DNA of 64,000 nucleotides from assembly GCF_000374525.1 (NCBI RefSeq), contig NZ_KB894570.1, positions 62,001-126,000 of the forward strand, written 5' to 3'. Of the stretch, positions 34,689 through 44,798 are shown piece after piece (the stretch's first letter is position 1; each line of letters starts with the position of its first letter). Below the pieces are notes generated by a model that saw nothing but the letters and a program-made list of their open reading frames with translations, searched no databases and was not told the origin of the DNA. Position numbers and translations under genes: made by a program. The stretch is from Amorphus coralli DSM 19760 (GTDB taxonomy: Bacteria > Pseudomonadota > Alphaproteobacteria > Rhizobiales > Amorphaceae).

Positions 34689-35382
34689 GGACCTGCGGTC
34701 CGGCTACGGCCGCATCGAGGCGCTGCACGGCGTCTCGCTGGAGGTGAGGGCGGGCGAGATCGTCACCCTCGTTGGGGGCAACGGGGCCGGCAAGACGACG
34801 CTGCTCCGCGCCATCTCCGGCGTGCAGCCGGTTACCGGCGGCCGCGTCCTCTTCGAAGGGGCCGACGTGACACGCCTGTCGCCCCATCGGCGTGTGGAAC
34901 TCGGCATCGCCCAGGTGCCGGAAGGACGGCAGATCTTCGGGCCGCTGTCGGTGGAAGACAATCTGCGGCTCGGCGCCTATCGAAAGACCCACGGCGCGGC
35001 GGAGGTCGGCAAGGATCTCGACAAGATCTTCGCCATGTTCCCGATCCTGGCGGAGCGCCGCCGCAATCCGGCCGGCGGCCTCTCCGGCGGCCAGCAGCAG
35101 ATGCTGGCCATCGGTCGCGCGCTGATGGGCCGGCCAAGGCTGCTCCTTCTCGACGAGCCCTCGATGGGGCTCGCGCCGATCCTCGTCGACCAGATCCTCG
35201 CGGCCATCGTCGATCTCAGAAGCGAGGGCGTCACGGTATTCCTGGTGGAGCAGAACGCCTTCGCCGCGCTGTCCATCGCCGATCGCGGCTATGTCATCGA
35301 GACGGGAACCATCGCCAAGGAAGGCAGCGGCAAGGCGTTGATCGAGGACCCCGCGGTGCGCGAGGCCTATCTGGGGGTCTGA
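34675..35382 (+). CDS. livF: ABC transporter ATP-binding protein LivF
   Basis: Second ATPase, 235 residues, with Walker A GGNGAGKTTLLRAISG, VPEGRQIFGPLSVEDNLRLG, signature LSGGQQQMLAIGRAL, Walker B LLLLDEPSMGLAPI and VFLVEQNAFAALSIAD. GTG 34675 is taken as the start because GGAGGAGG ends six bases before it and homology begins there; an ATG 21 bases upstream would add an Arg-rich stub. The last 16 bases overlap the convergent uracil-DNA glycosylase gene. Confidence 0.93.
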   Translation: MLGVEDLRSGYGRIEALHGVSLEVRAGEIVTLVGGNGAGKTTLLRAISGVQPVTGGRVLFEGADVTRLSPHRRVELGIAQVPEGRQIFGPLSVEDNLRLGAYRKTHGAAEVGKDLDKIFAMFPILAERRRNPAGGLSGGQQQMLAIGRALMGRPRLLLLDEPSMGLAPILVDQILAAIVDLRSEGVTVFLVEQNAFAALSIADRGYVIETGTIAKEGSGKALIEDPAVREAYLGV

Positions 35383-36044
35383 TCGGCCTGAAGATCGGCG
35401 GTGATCTGAGCGAACACGGCTTCGAACATCTCCGGAGTCAGTCGGCGCGTGTTCGTGTTGTAGCGCGAGCAGTGATAGCTGTCGTAGATCGCCGGAACGC
35501 CATCGAGACGGTGAACGGCGCCGTGCGCGAACTTGTGGCGCGAGGGCTTGCCGCCGAGCCCCGCGATGGTCGCATCGTGGGCGATCTTGCCGAGAACGAG
35601 GATCGCCTCGATCCCGGGGCGCGCGGCAAGCGTCTCCCTCAGGAAGGAAAGGCAGGTGCGGATTTCCGCCGGCGTCGGCTTGTTCTGGGGCGGAACACAG
35701 CGCACCGCGTTGGTGATGGCGACACCGCGAAGCTCAAGCCCGTCGTCCGGACGGGCTCGATAGGTGCCCCGCGACAGGCCAAACTTGTCGAGCGTTGCGT
35801 AGAGCAGGTCGCCCGCATAGTCCCCGGTGAAAGGGCGCCCGGTCTGGTTGGCGCCTCTCAATCCCGGCGCTAGGCCGACGATCAGCAGACGCGCGTTGGG
35901 GTCTCCGAAGGTCAGAACGGGCGCATTGAACCAGTCCGGATGCGCGGCACGGTTGTCCGTACGGAAGGCAACCAGGCGCGGACACAGCGGGCAATCGAGC
36001 GGCGGCTCGGTGACGGATGTCCGACCCGGATCGGCGAAGCCCAC
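35367..36044 (-). CDS. Uracil-DNA glycosylase, family 5 (UdgB-like)
   Basis: DNA repair enzyme of 225 residues removing uracil, and in this family also hypoxanthine and oxidised bases. An N-terminal CPLC and a later pair (AVRCVPPQN and EIRTCLSFL) supply four Cys for the [4Fe-4S] cluster of family 4/5 enzymes. The catalytic loop VGLAPGLRGANQTGRPFTGD lacks the Asp/Glu of families 1 and 4, which points to family 5. YHCSRYNTNTRRLT carries the second motif His. The only start is GTG 36044, one base after the preceding NYN gene's stop, so the pair is coupled. Confidence 0.88.
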   Translation of the reverse strand: MGFADPGRTSVTEPPLDCPLCPRLVAFRTDNRAAHPDWFNAPVLTFGDPNARLLIVGLAPGLRGANQTGRPFTGDYAGDLLYATLDKFGLSRGTYRARPDDGLELRGVAITNAVRCVPPQNKPTPAEIRTCLSFLRETLAARPGIEAILVLGKIAHDATIAGLGGKPSRHKFAHGAVHRLDGVPAIYDSYHCSRYNTNTRRLTPEMFEAVFAQITADLQADQTPR

Positions 36045-36045
36045 C

Positions 36046-36648
36046 TTAGAGATCGTGGTCGTCGTCGGCCGGCTCGCGCGCCTGGCGGTCGGCCCGCTCC
36101 TGGGCCCGAGCGACGCGCTCGGCCGGATCGCGACCGATCTTGCCCTCCAGGGTGGTAAGGTCGAGGAAGTGGTCGGCCTGACGGCGGAGGTCGTCGGCGA
36201 TCATCGGCGGCTGGGTCTGCAGAGTGGAAACGACGGAAACCTTGCGGCCGCGGCGCTGGATCGCCTCGACCAGACGCCGGAAGTCGCCGTCGCCGGAGAA
36301 CAGGACGATATGGTCGACGTGCTCGGCCATCTCCATGGCATCGACCACGAGCTCGATGTCCATGTTGCCCTTGACCTTGCGCCGGCCGTTCTGGTCGTAA
36401 AACTCCTTCATCGGCTTGGTCACGACGTTGTAGCCGTTGTAGTCAAGCCAGTCGACCAGCGGCCGAAGGGTCGAATATTCCTGATCCTCAATCATCGCCG
36501 TGTAGTAATAGGCGCGGAGGAGGAAGCCTTTCGATCCGAATTCCTTCAGAAGACGGCGATAGTCGATGTCGAATCCGAGGGCCTTGGCGGTGGAATAAAG
36601 ATTGGCGCCATCGATGAACAGCGCAATACGCTCGCGATCGTCAAACAT
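36046..36648 (-). CDS. NYN-domain (LabA/DUF88-like) protein
   Basis: PIN-like nuclease fold, 200 residues. Conserved acidic residues appear in RIALFIDGANLYSTAKALGF, KGNMDIELVVDAMEM and IVLFSGDGDFRRLVEAIQRR, with VSVVSTLQTQ after. Such proteins are predicted RNA-processing or decay enzymes; a substrate is not known. The last 25 or so residues are a charged tail. The NYN-then-glycosylase arrangement opposite rpoZ is familiar in Rhizobiales. ATG 36648 is chosen at the start of homology. Confidence 0.9.
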   Translation of the reverse strand: MFDDRERIALFIDGANLYSTAKALGFDIDYRRLLKEFGSKGFLLRAYYYTAMIEDQEYSTLRPLVDWLDYNGYNVVTKPMKEFYDQNGRRKVKGNMDIELVVDAMEMAEHVDHIVLFSGDGDFRRLVEAIQRRGRKVSVVSTLQTQPPMIADDLRRQADHFLDLTTLEGKIGRDPAERVARAQERADRQAREPADDDHDL

Positions 36649-36999
36649 GGGGTCTTTCTTCACGCATCTACAATGAATCTGAATACAGGTCGTGAAATTG
36701 TCGGAGGGCCGAGGGGAGGGGAATGTGCAAGTGTCTCGCCGCGCGACGGCCCTGTCTGTCAAAGTGATGCGGACTGTTCCGCCAGCATCGATTCGTCGCC
36801 CATATTCGGGACATATTGCACAATAGAATGTGTTTCAAGAACGGCGATTCGGGGCGCGTCCTACGCTCTCGCCGTCGTGAATGCAGAAATTGAAGCAAAA
36901 TGGACGATGCCGCGCTCCGCTGTGCGGCTTTGTCTTGCATTTCCAAGAGCCGACCTGATATTCCCAGCGGCTTCCCGGACTGAGACAGGAGTTTAGGCA
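36649..36999. other. Divergent promoter region between the NYN gene and rpoZ
   Basis: A 351-base gap without a credible gene and with lower GC in places. On the minus strand TTGAAA (36833-36838) and TATGTC (36810-36815) are 17 bases apart and could be the NYN-gene promoter; the -10 match is weak. No convincing rpoZ promoter could be fixed by eye. An ATTGTGCAAT dyad lies inside the minus-strand spacer. Confidence 0.5.
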
Positions 37000-37392
37000 A
37001 TGGCCCGCGTTACGGTCGAAGATTGCATCGACAAGGTCGATAACCGGTTTGAGCTGGTGCTGCTCGCCGCGCACCGCGCCCGGATGATTTCCAGCGGGTC
37101 CCAGATCTCCGTCGATCGCGACAACGACAAGAACCCGGTCGTGTCGCTGCGCGAGATCGCCGAGCAGACGGTCAGCCCCGGCGACCTGAAGGAAGAGCTG
37201 ATCCATTCGCTGCAGAAATATGTCGAGGTGGACGAGCCCGAGGCGGAAGCCGTGCCAATGATCGGCTCCGACAGTGCCGCGGCAGGATCCTCCGAGGACG
37301 AGGTCGACCTGACCTTCAACAGCATGAGCGAAGAAGAGCTCCTCAAGGGTCTCGAGGGCATGGTGCCCCCGGACAAGAGCGACGATCTCTAA
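37000..37392 (+). CDS. rpoZ: RNA polymerase omega subunit
   Basis: A 130-residue subunit aiding beta-prime folding and core assembly and forming part of a ppGpp site. The conserved N-terminus [20 protein letters not shown], then [13 protein letters not shown], and the [16 protein letters not shown] segment are clear. The acidic C-terminal half (about 75-130) is the long tail normal in alphaproteobacteria. AGGAG precedes the ATG. It is followed by rsh, a classic order linking omega with the ppGpp enzyme. Confidence 0.97.
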   Translation: MARVTVEDCIDKVDNRFELVLLAAHRARMISSGSQISVDRDNDKNPVVSLREIAEQTVSPGDLKEELIHSLQKYVEVDEPEAEAVPMIGSDSAAAGSSEDEVDLTFNSMSEEELLKGLEGMVPPDKSDDL

Positions 37393-37470
37393 GCCGCTTT
37401 TCTGACGGCCCGCGCAGCCGTCCGGGGCTGACGCGGGGCGTGCGGCCCCGCCGTTCGGGGCAGTAAAATC

Positions 37471-39642
37471 ATGATGCGTCAGTACGAGCTCCTCGAACGG
37501 GTGAACCGGTACAACCCGGCCGCCGACGAGGCGCTGCTGAACAAGGCGTACGTCTATGCCATGCACAAGCATGGCACGCAGGTTCGCGCGTCCGGCGATC
37601 CCTATTTCTCGCACCCGTTGGAAGTCGCGGCGATCCTGACCGATCTCCGCCTGGACGACGCGACCATCGCCGTCGCGCTGCTGCACGACACGATCGAGGA
37701 CACCGACGCGACACGCGCCGAGATCGACGAGATGTTCGGTCCGGAGATCGGCAAGCTCGTCGAGGGCCTCACCAAGATCAAGCGGCTCGACCTGGTGTCG
37801 ACCCGGGCCAAGCAGGCGGAGAATTTCCGCAAACTCCTGCTCGCGATTGCCGACGATGTCCGGGTGCTGCTGGTCAAGCTGGCGGATCGCCTGCACAACA
37901 TGCGGACCATCCGCTACGTGCCGCCGCACAAGCGCATCGCCGTTGCCGAAGAGACGATGGAGATCTATGGCCCCCTTGCCGGCCGGATGGGCATGCAGGA
38001 GGTGCGCGAGGAGCTGGAGGAGCTCGCCTTCCGGGTCCTCAACCCGGAGGCCTACGAGGCGATCACCGCGCGGCTGGAGAATATGCGCACGCGCAATGCC
38101 AGCCTGATCCAGGACATCGAGAGCGACCTGACCACCCGGCTTGCCGAGAACGGCATGCAGGCGCGCGTCAGCGGCCGTGAAAAGCGGCCCTATTCGATCT
38201 TCCGGAAGATGCAGCGAAAGTCGGTGAGCTTCGAGCAGCTCTCCGATCTCTACGGCTTCCGCGTCGTGGTCGACACGATCGACGACTGCTACCGAGTGCT
38301 CGGGGTGATTCACACGACCTGGCCGACGGTGCCGGGCCGGTTCAAGGATTACATTTCGACCCCGAAACAGAACGACTATCGCTCCATCCACACGACCGTC
38401 GTCGGTCCGAGCCGTCAGCGAGTGGAGCTGCAGATCCGCACCCGCGGGATGCACCGGGTGGCCGAATACGGCATCGCCGCCCACGCGCTCTATACCGACC
38501 GCGAGGGCGGCGGTCGCAACATCGCCCGCTTGACCGCCGACAGCCGCGCCTACGAGTGGCTGCGCCACACCATCGATCTCCTGTCGGAAGGCGACAATCC
38601 GGAAGAGTTTCTCGAGAACACCAAGCTTGAGCTCTTCCACGACCAGGTCTTCTGCTTCACGCCGAAGGGCCGCCTGATCGCCCTGCCGCGCGGCGCCACG
38701 GCGATCGACTTCGCCTACGCCGTGCACACCGACGTCGGCAACACCTGCGTGGGCTGCAAGGTCAACGGCCGGATCATGCCGATCATGACCGAGCTGAAGA
38801 ACGGCGACGAGGTGGAGATCATCCGCTCCAAGGCGCAGACGCCACCGGCCGCATGGGAAGCGCTTGCGGTGACCGGCAAGGCGCGCGCGGCGATCCGGCG
38901 GGCCACCCGCGAAGCGGTGCGGCAGCAATATTCCGGCCTCGGGCGGCATATCGTCGAGCGGGCCTTCCAGCGCAGCGGCAAGCCGCTCGGTACGGAAGAC
39001 CTGGAGCACGCCGTCTCGCGACTGGGTCAGCCCGGAGTTGAGGACCTCCTGTCCGCGGTGGGGCGGGGCGAGCTTTCCTCCAATGACGTCCTGCGCGCCG
39101 TTTACCCGATCGACGTCGCGGAGACCGAGGCCAGACCGGCCAAGAAAGCGCCGGTGCGCAAGCCGAAGCCAGCCGCTTCGGAACAAGGGGGGTCGCTGCC
39201 CATTCGCGGCATCGAAGGCGACCTGCCGGTGCGCTTCTCGCCGGACGTTGGCGCGGTGCCCGGCGACCGGATCGTCGGCATCCTGATGCCGGGCGAGGGG
39301 GTGACGATCTACCCGATCCAGTCGCCGGCGCTGAAGGAATTCGACGACCAGTCGGAGCGCTGGATCGATGTGCGCTGGGATATCGACGAGTCCGATCCGC
39401 CGCGCTTTCCGACCCAGATCTCCGTGGCTGCCATCAACGAGCCGGGATCGCTGGCGCAGATCACTCAGGCCATCAGCGAGGCGGATGGCAACATCGACAA
39501 CATCAAGATGCTCGCCAGGGGCAACGACTTCCACGAGATGATCATCGACCTGGAAGTGCACGATCTGAAGCACCTCACGCGGATCATTCAGGGGTTGAGG
39601 GCCTTGCCGGTGATCTCCGAGGCGCAGCGCGTCAACGGATGA
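37471..39642 (+). CDS. rsh: Bifunctional (p)ppGpp synthetase/hydrolase Rsh
   Basis: Makes and degrades (p)ppGpp in the stringent response; 723 residues, the single long RelA/SpoT homologue typical of alphaproteobacteria. Hydrolase domain: HD in [10 protein letters not shown] (His72-Asp73) and [13 protein letters not shown]. Synthetase domain (about 245-355): [16 protein letters not shown] and [13 protein letters not shown], then [23 protein letters not shown] domain about 395-455 ([20 protein letters not shown]) and ACT about 650-723 ([20 protein letters not shown]). The hydrolase residues look intact, so bifunctional activity is expected. Two adjacent Met codons open the frame. Confidence 0.97.
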   Translation: MMRQYELLERVNRYNPAADEALLNKAYVYAMHKHGTQVRASGDPYFSHPLEVAAILTDLRLDDATIAVALLHDTIEDTDATRAEIDEMFGPEIGKLVEGLTKIKRLDLVSTRAKQAENFRKLLLAIADDVRVLLVKLADRLHNMRTIRYVPPHKRIAVAEETMEIYGPLAGRMGMQEVREELEELAFRVLNPEAYEAITARLENMRTRNASLIQDIESDLTTRLAENGMQARVSGREKRPYSIFRKMQRKSVSFEQLSDLYGFRVVVDTIDDCYRVLGVIHTTWPTVPGRFKDYISTPKQNDYRSIHTTVVGPSRQRVELQIRTRGMHRVAEYGIAAHALYTDREGGGRNIARLTADSRAYEWLRHTIDLLSEGDNPEEFLENTKLELFHDQVFCFTPKGRLIALPRGATAIDFAYAVHTDVGNTCVGCKVNGRIMPIMTELKNGDEVEIIRSKAQTPPAAWEALAVTGKARAAIRRATREAVRQQYSGLGRHIVERAFQRSGKPLGTEDLEHAVSRLGQPGVEDLLSAVGRGELSSNDVLRAVYPIDVAETEARPAKKAPVRKPKPAASEQGGSLPIRGIEGDLPVRFSPDVGAVPGDRIVGILMPGEGVTIYPIQSPALKEFDDQSERWIDVRWDIDESDPPRFPTQISVAAINEPGSLAQITQAISEADGNIDNIKMLARGNDFHEMIIDLEVHDLKHLTRIIQGLRALPVISEAQRVNG

Positions 39643-39730
39643 ACGCGGCCACTTGCGGCATCTGGGTGATTGGCGCGGCGGCCGCGATCACCTAAGGAAG
39701 ACATGGAAACGGATTAAGGGGCGGAACGAC

Positions 39731-40312
39731 ATGACGCGGGACGAAGTGCTCGACATCTTTCGGGAGTGCGGTGCCATCCTGGAAGGGCACTTCGTGCTGA
39801 CGTCGGGCCTGCACAGCCCGGTCTTCCTGCAGAAGGCGCGGGTCTTCCAATATCCCTGGAAGACGGAGATCCTGTGCAAGGCGCTGGCGGAGAAGATCCG
39901 CGCCGAGGTGGGCCAGGGCGTCGACATGGTGGTGGCGCCTGCCGTCGGTGGGATCGTGCCCGGCTACGAGACGGCGCGCCATCTCGGCATCCCCGGTGTC
40001 TGGGTGGAGCGCGAGCAGGGCCAGTTCCGGCTGCGCCGCTTCGAGATGCCGGAAAACGCTCGGGTGGTGATCGTCGAGGATATCCTGACCACGGGGCTGT
40101 CCATTCGCGAGACCATCACCGCGGTGGAGGCCCTTGGCGCGACGGTGGTTGCGGCCTCGGTGCTGATCGATCGATCCGGCGGCACGGTGAACGTGGGCGT
40201 CCCGCTGGTCTCGCTCGCCGACTATGCGGTCCCAGCCTATCCGGCCGACCAGCTTCCGCCGGAGCTGGAGGCCCTTCCGGCCGTGAAGCCGGGCAGCCGG
40301 GGCCTTGCATAA
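39731..40312 (+). CDS. pyrE: Orotate phosphoribosyltransferase
   Basis: Converts orotate and PRPP to OMP in pyrimidine synthesis. 193 residues with [38 protein letters not shown], the flexible-loop basic stretch [16 protein letters not shown] and the PRPP site [22 protein letters not shown] 39731 follows AAGGGGCGGAACGAC; an upstream in-frame stretch is not family-like. It lies 88 bases after rsh, the usual order in Rhizobiales. Confidence 0.96.
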   Translation: MTRDEVLDIFRECGAILEGHFVLTSGLHSPVFLQKARVFQYPWKTEILCKALAEKIRAEVGQGVDMVVAPAVGGIVPGYETARHLGIPGVWVEREQGQFRLRRFEMPENARVVIVEDILTTGLSIRETITAVEALGATVVAASVLIDRSGGTVNVGVPLVSLADYAVPAYPADQLPPELEALPAVKPGSRGLA

Positions 40313-40467
40313 GGCGGTGCCGCTCGCCACTTCCGGACGGCAGGCGCAGGGTCAGCCGCGTCTAGCGCCTACCTTTGGAGGCGTCAGGCCAGACTGCGAA
40401 GGGCGCGAACCGGCTCGCGGCCGCCCCGAGTAAGACGTCGAACGAGCCGCGGGTGCGAAGTCCGACC

Positions 40468-41061
40468 ATGCTGTTCAACCGTCGCGATAGACCACCGCTG
40501 AGGGAGCGGATGCGCGTGGCCCTGTGGCCGCGCCGCTCATGGTCGCGCTCTGCGACCTACTTCAAGAAGCGCGTCATGCGCCTGTCGGCCTCGCCTCACG
40601 CGATCGCCGCCGGAGTTGCCGCCGGCATCTTCGCCTCGTTCACGCCGTTCGTCGGCCTGCACTTCTTCCTGAGTTTCGTTGTGGCGTTCATCGTCGCCGG
40701 CAATATGCTGGCGGCCGCCCTGGGGACGGCGGTGGGCAATCCGCTGACCTTTCCCTTCATCTGGGCGGCGTCCTTCAAGATCGGTAGCGCCGTGCTCGGC
40801 GGTCATGCGCCGGGAACGGAGGCCTTCCTCAAGACGGAGATGTCGGCGGGGCTTCTCAGCCACTCCTTCGAGAAGATCTGGCCGCTCATCGTGCCGATGG
40901 TGGTCGGCGGTGCCATGCTGGGCCTCGTCGCAGGCTTGATCGGCTACTTCGTCACGCGCTACGCAGTCGCGACCTACCAGAAGGCGCGCAAGGCCCGGCT
41001 CGCGCAGCGGTCCAAGGCCGCGCGCGGCGCTTCCCGCTCCGGGCTGGGTCCCGAATTCTGA
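40468..41061 (+). CDS. DUF2062 membrane protein
   Basis: A 197-residue inner-membrane protein of unknown function. The DUF2062 core is seen in SASPHAIAAGVAAGIFASFT, PFVGLHFFLSFVVAF, and ALGTAVGNPLTFPFIWAASF with a conserved Asn-Pro. The last hydrophobic segment is about 150-175, followed by a Lys/Arg-rich cytoplasmic tail. The start at 40468 follows homology. Its place between pyrE and pdxJ is a stable feature of Rhizobiales genomes and may indicate a housekeeping envelope role, but the function is not known. Confidence 0.88.
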   Translation: MLFNRRDRPPLRERMRVALWPRRSWSRSATYFKKRVMRLSASPHAIAAGVAAGIFASFTPFVGLHFFLSFVVAFIVAGNMLAAALGTAVGNPLTFPFIWAASFKIGSAVLGGHAPGTEAFLKTEMSAGLLSHSFEKIWPLIVPMVVGGAMLGLVAGLIGYFVTRYAVATYQKARKARLAQRSKAARGASRSGLGPEF

Positions 41062-41084
41062 CGTCTCCGATCGAGCATCCAACC

Positions 41085-41861
41085 ATGAGCCCCGGTATGC
41101 AGCGTCCGCTTCGCCTTGGCGTGAACATCGATCACGTGGCCACTCTCCGCAACGCGCGCGGCGGGACAGCGCCCGATCCGGTGCGCGCGGCACAGGTTGC
41201 GATCGAGGTCGGTGCCCACGGCATCACCGCGCATCTGCGCGAGGACCGGCGCCACATCGTCGACACCGACATTGCCCGCCTGATCCGCGAGATCACGAAG
41301 CCGCTCAACCTTGAAATGGCGGCCACGGACGAGATGGTCGCCATCGCCCTTCACACGGCGCCGCATGCGGTCTGTCTGGTGCCGGAAAACCGGACCGAGC
41401 GCACGACAGAAGGCGGCCTGGATGTGGTTGGCGGGCACGCCCGGCTGGCCACGCCGGTGAAGCTCCTGCGCGACAACGGATCGCGCGTCTCTCTCTTCAT
41501 CGAGGCGGACCGGGGACAGCTCGAAGCCTCACGGGACATCGGCGCTGCCGTGGTCGAACTGCACACCGGACGTTATTGCGACCTGGCGATTGCCGGGGAG
41601 ACGGACGCCGCCAACGACGAACTGGCGCGGCTGTCGGAGGCAGCGGCCTATGGGGACGAGATCGGGCTGGAAGTTCACGCCGGCCATGGCCTCACCTTCG
41701 ACACGGTCGGACCCATCGCCGCCATACCGGAAATCGCCGAGTTGAACATCGGCCACTTTCTGGTGGGCGAGGCGGTCTTCATCGGCTTCGCCGCGGCCAT
41801 CGGCGAGATGCGACGACGCATGGATGCCGCCCGAGCCGGCACGGCGGAGAGTGTCCGATGA
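41085..41861 (+). CDS. pdxJ: Pyridoxine 5'-phosphate synthase
   Basis: Condenses 1-deoxyxylulose 5-phosphate with 3-amino-2-oxopropyl phosphate to pyridoxine 5'-phosphate. 258-residue TIM barrel with [79 protein letters not shown] and [17 protein letters not shown] second Met at 41097 could be the true start. The stop overlaps acpS by four bases. Confidence 0.97.
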   Translation: MSPGMQRPLRLGVNIDHVATLRNARGGTAPDPVRAAQVAIEVGAHGITAHLREDRRHIVDTDIARLIREITKPLNLEMAATDEMVAIALHTAPHAVCLVPENRTERTTEGGLDVVGGHARLATPVKLLRDNGSRVSLFIEADRGQLEASRDIGAAVVELHTGRYCDLAIAGETDAANDELARLSEAAAYGDEIGLEVHAGHGLTFDTVGPIAAIPEIAELNIGHFLVGEAVFIGFAAAIGEMRRRMDAARAGTAESVR

Positions 41862-42304
41862 TCGTCGGCATCGGCTCTGACCTGATCGACATCCGTCGCA
41901 TCGAGAAGACGCTGGACCGTTTCGGCGACCGGTTCGTGGAGCGCGTCTTCACCGAGGTGGAACGGGCGCGCTCTGAACGGCGCAAGAATCGCGCGGCCTC
42001 CTACGCGAAGCGCTTCGCGGCCAAGGAAGCCTGCTCCAAGGCGCTCGGCACCGGTATCCGCATGGGCGTGAAGTGGCGCGAGATGGGCGTGGTCAACCTG
42101 CGCACCGGCAAGCCGACCATGCAGCTTCTCGGCAGTTCAGCGGTCCGGCTTCGGGAGATCACCCCGGTCGGCTATGAGCCGGTCATCGACCTCACCATCA
42201 CCGACGACTGGCCGCTCGCCCAGGCCTTCGTGGTCATTTCGGCGCTCAGCGAGGCGGACGCCCGGGCGCTTGCCGCGCATACGGGCGCGGGGTCGCAGCA
42301 GTGA
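41858..42304 (+). CDS. acpS: Holo-[acyl-carrier-protein] synthase
   Basis: Moves 4'-phosphopantetheine from CoA to apo-ACP. 148 residues; [20 protein letters not shown] supplies the metal-binding Asp and [20 protein letters not shown] the catalytic Glu/Lys region. The ATGA overlap with pdxJ shows coupling. The last 15 or so residues are a short nonconserved tail. Confidence 0.96.
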   Translation: MIVGIGSDLIDIRRIEKTLDRFGDRFVERVFTEVERARSERRKNRAASYAKRFAAKEACSKALGTGIRMGVKWREMGVVNLRTGKPTMQLLGSSAVRLREITPVGYEPVIDLTITDDWPLAQAFVVISALSEADARALAAHTGAGSQQ

Positions 42305-42386
42305 ATGGCGCGTTGCGCCCCATCCGGCGAGCCGATATCAAGGCGCGGACGTCGGCAACCGATGTGCACAGCGTTTTAGGGACACG

Positions 42387-43139
42387 ATGAGCGTGGCAAG
42401 CGACAAACCCGCGAAGCAAGGCGGCCTATTCGAGACCGTGAAGGTGGTCGTCCAGGCGCTGCTGATCGCGCTCGTCATCCGCACCTTCCTCTTTCAGCCG
42501 TTCAACATCCCGTCCGGCTCGATGATGGATACGCTGCTGATCGGCGACTACCTCTTCGTCAACAAGTACAGCTACGGCTATAGCCGTTATTCGTTCCCGT
42601 TCGGGATCGTGCCACTGTCCGGCCGCGTGATGGAGTCGGAACCCGAACGCGGCGACGTCGCGGTCTTCAAGCTGCCCGCCGACAACTCGACCGATTTCAT
42701 CAAGCGGGTGATTGGGCTTCCGGGCGACAAGATCCAGATGATCGACGGCGTCCTGCACATCAACGGCGAAGCCATTGCGAAGGAGCGTATCGACGACTTC
42801 GTCGATACCGATCCGTCGGGCAACGAGATCCGCATCCCACGCTTTGTCGAGACGCTTCCAAACGGCGTCTCCTATCAGGTTCTGGACGCCGATCCGGACG
42901 GTTTCTGGGACAACACGCGCGTCTACGAGGTGCCGGCCGGTCATTATTTCATGATGGGCGACAACCGGGACAATTCCTCCGACAGCCGCGTGCTCAGCTA
43001 CGTGGGCTACGTGCCGTTCGAGAACTTCGTCGGCCGGGCCTCCATCATCTTCTTCTCCATCAAGGATGAAGCTCCCGTCTGGCAGATCTGGCGCTGGCCC
43101 TGGGACGTGCGCTGGAACCGGATCTTCGACACCCTATGA
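42387..43139 (+). CDS. lepB: Signal peptidase I
   Basis: Membrane serine protease that releases exported proteins from their signal peptides. 250 residues: one N-terminal membrane helix (about 16-36), then FNIPSGSMMDTLLIGDYLFV with nucleophile Ser45, FIKRVIGLPGDKIQMIDGVL with the catalytic Lys, and HYFMMGDNRDNSSDSRVLSY (box E). ATG 42387 is set by homology. It shares a four-base overlap with rnc; lepB-rnc-era is a widely conserved operon. Confidence 0.97.
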   Translation: MSVASDKPAKQGGLFETVKVVVQALLIALVIRTFLFQPFNIPSGSMMDTLLIGDYLFVNKYSYGYSRYSFPFGIVPLSGRVMESEPERGDVAVFKLPADNSTDFIKRVIGLPGDKIQMIDGVLHINGEAIAKERIDDFVDTDPSGNEIRIPRFVETLPNGVSYQVLDADPDGFWDNTRVYEVPAGHYFMMGDNRDNSSDSRVLSYVGYVPFENFVGRASIIFFSIKDEAPVWQIWRWPWDVRWNRIFDTL

Positions 43140-43855
43140 GCGGCGGCGACCGCGAGGCGCTTGCCGGCGTCGAGGCCGTCCTCGACCACAGCTTCTCCAA
43201 CCGCGCCCTGCTGCGCCAGGCGTTGACCCACGCCAGCGCGCTGTCGCCCGGAGACCTGCAGACCGAAAGCTACCAGCGGCTGGAGTTCCTGGGCGACCGG
43301 GTGCTCGGCCTGTGCGTGGCGTCGCTGCTGTTCCGGGCGTATCCTGACGCTGACGAGGGCGAACTCGCTCAGCGCTACAATCAGCTCGTGCGCGGCAAGA
43401 CCTGCGCCGAGGTCGCCGCGGACTGGCGTCTCGACCGGGCCATGGTGATGGGAGCCGGCGAAAGCCAGAGCGGCGGCCGCAAGCGCACGGCGATCCTGGC
43501 CGACATCTGCGAGGCGGTTCTGGGCGCCCTCTATATCGATGGCGGTTTTGCTGCGGCGGAGCGGACGATCGAGCGCTACTGGGGGCCGAAGATGCGGATG
43601 GCGGCGCGTCCGGTGCGCGATGCCAAGACGACGCTGCAGGAGTGGGTGCAGGGCCGCGGCGCGCCGACACCGTCCTACCGGGAGGTGGAGCGCAGCGGGC
43701 CGGACCATGCGCCGAGCTTCACCGTGGAGGTTTCGGTCGCGGGACTGGCGGCAGGCATTGGTGCCGGGCGTTCGAAGCGCGAGGCAGAGCAGGAGGCGGC
43801 CACGGCCGTTCTTGTGCGCGAAGGGGTTTGGAACGATGAGCGAAACGGCGACTGA
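43136..43855 (+). CDS. rnc: Ribonuclease III
   Basis: Double-stranded RNA endonuclease for rRNA processing and regulation; 239 residues. The signature LEFLGDRVLGLCVASLLFRA contains the catalytic acidic residues, and ILADICEAVLGALYIDGGFA the second set. The double-stranded RNA-binding domain (about 160-232) ends in GIGAGRSKREAEQEAATAVL. It overlaps both lepB (4 bases) and era (20 bases). Confidence 0.97.
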   Translation: MSGGDREALAGVEAVLDHSFSNRALLRQALTHASALSPGDLQTESYQRLEFLGDRVLGLCVASLLFRAYPDADEGELAQRYNQLVRGKTCAEVAADWRLDRAMVMGAGESQSGGRKRTAILADICEAVLGALYIDGGFAAAERTIERYWGPKMRMAARPVRDAKTTLQEWVQGRGAPTPSYREVERSGPDHAPSFTVEVSVAGLAAGIGAGRSKREAEQEAATAVLVREGVWNDERNGD

Positions 43856-44762
43856 GACCGGCGAGGCGGCCGGCACAAGCTGCGGGATCGTGGCGCTGAT
43901 CGGCGCGCCGAATGCCGGCAAGTCGACGCTGGTGAACGCGCTCGTCGGCATGAAGGTGTCGATCGTCACCCACAAGGTGCAGACAACGCGCGCGGTGGTG
44001 CGCGGCATCATGCTGGAGGGCGACACCCAGGTCATTCTGGTCGACACGCCCGGCATCTTTGCGCCCAAGCGCCGGCTCGACCGGGCGATGGTCCGCACCG
44101 CATGGGGATCGGCCCAGGATGCCGATCTCGTCTGCCCGCTGATCGACGCCAAGCGCGGTATCGACGAAGCCGCGGAAAAGATCCTGGCCGGGCTAGAAAA
44201 CATTCACGGTCCAAAGTGCCTGATCCTCAACAAGGTCGACCTGGTGGACAAGACGGAGCTTCTCGGCCTGGCCCAGGAGGCGAACGCGCGGGCCAGTTTC
44301 GACGAGACCTTCATGATCTCCGCCCAGACCGGCAGCGGCATCGAGACCCTCAAGGCCGGGCTGTGCTCGCGCATGCCCAAGGGACCTTGGCTTTACCCGG
44401 AAGACCAGATCTCAGACCTGCCGGAACGGATGCTTGCGGCCGAGATCACCCGGGAAAAGCTGATGCTGCGGCTCCACGACGAGCTGCCGTACGCCTCCAC
44501 TGTCGAGACGGAACAGTGGAAGCGCCTGCGCAACAACAGCATCCGCATCGAACAGACGATCTACGTGGAGCGCGAGAGCCAGAAGAAGATCGTGCTGGGG
44601 CAGGGCGGCCAGACCATCCGCGCCATTTCCCAGGCCGCGCGCGAGGAGATCGCCCAGATGGTCGAGCATCCGGTGCACTTGTTCCTCTTCGTGAAGGTCC
44701 GCTCGCGCTGGGCCGACGATCCCGAGCGCTACCGCGAGATGGGGCTGGATTTTTCCAACTAG
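43836..44762 (+). CDS. era: GTPase Era
   Basis: GTPase that binds 16S rRNA and helps 30S maturation. 308 residues. G1 GAPNAGKSTLVNALVG, G2 in THKVQTTR, G3 VDTPGIF and G4 LILNKVDLVD are intact. The C-terminal KH domain (about 215-300) has KKIVLGQGGQTIRAISQAAR followed by a VHLFLFVKVR strand. The start ATG lies inside the rnc 3' end, implying translational coupling. Confidence 0.97.
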   Translation: MSETATETGEAAGTSCGIVALIGAPNAGKSTLVNALVGMKVSIVTHKVQTTRAVVRGIMLEGDTQVILVDTPGIFAPKRRLDRAMVRTAWGSAQDADLVCPLIDAKRGIDEAAEKILAGLENIHGPKCLILNKVDLVDKTELLGLAQEANARASFDETFMISAQTGSGIETLKAGLCSRMPKGPWLYPEDQISDLPERMLAAEITREKLMLRLHDELPYASTVETEQWKRLRNNSIRIEQTIYVERESQKKIVLGQGGQTIRAISQAAREEIAQMVEHPVHLFLFVKVRSRWADDPERYREMGLDFSN

Positions 44763-44798
44763 CCGGCATCAGCCTGCCGGCCGGAGGCGGCTAGACCC

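Noticed and set aside
25518-35382. A genomic island around the phenylacetate genes
   Set aside because: No integrase, tRNA boundary, direct repeats or base-composition shift could be seen; the region resembles its surroundings.
36835-39573. 912-codon minus-strand frame opposite rpoZ and rsh
   Set aside because: Antisense shadow of two certain genes.
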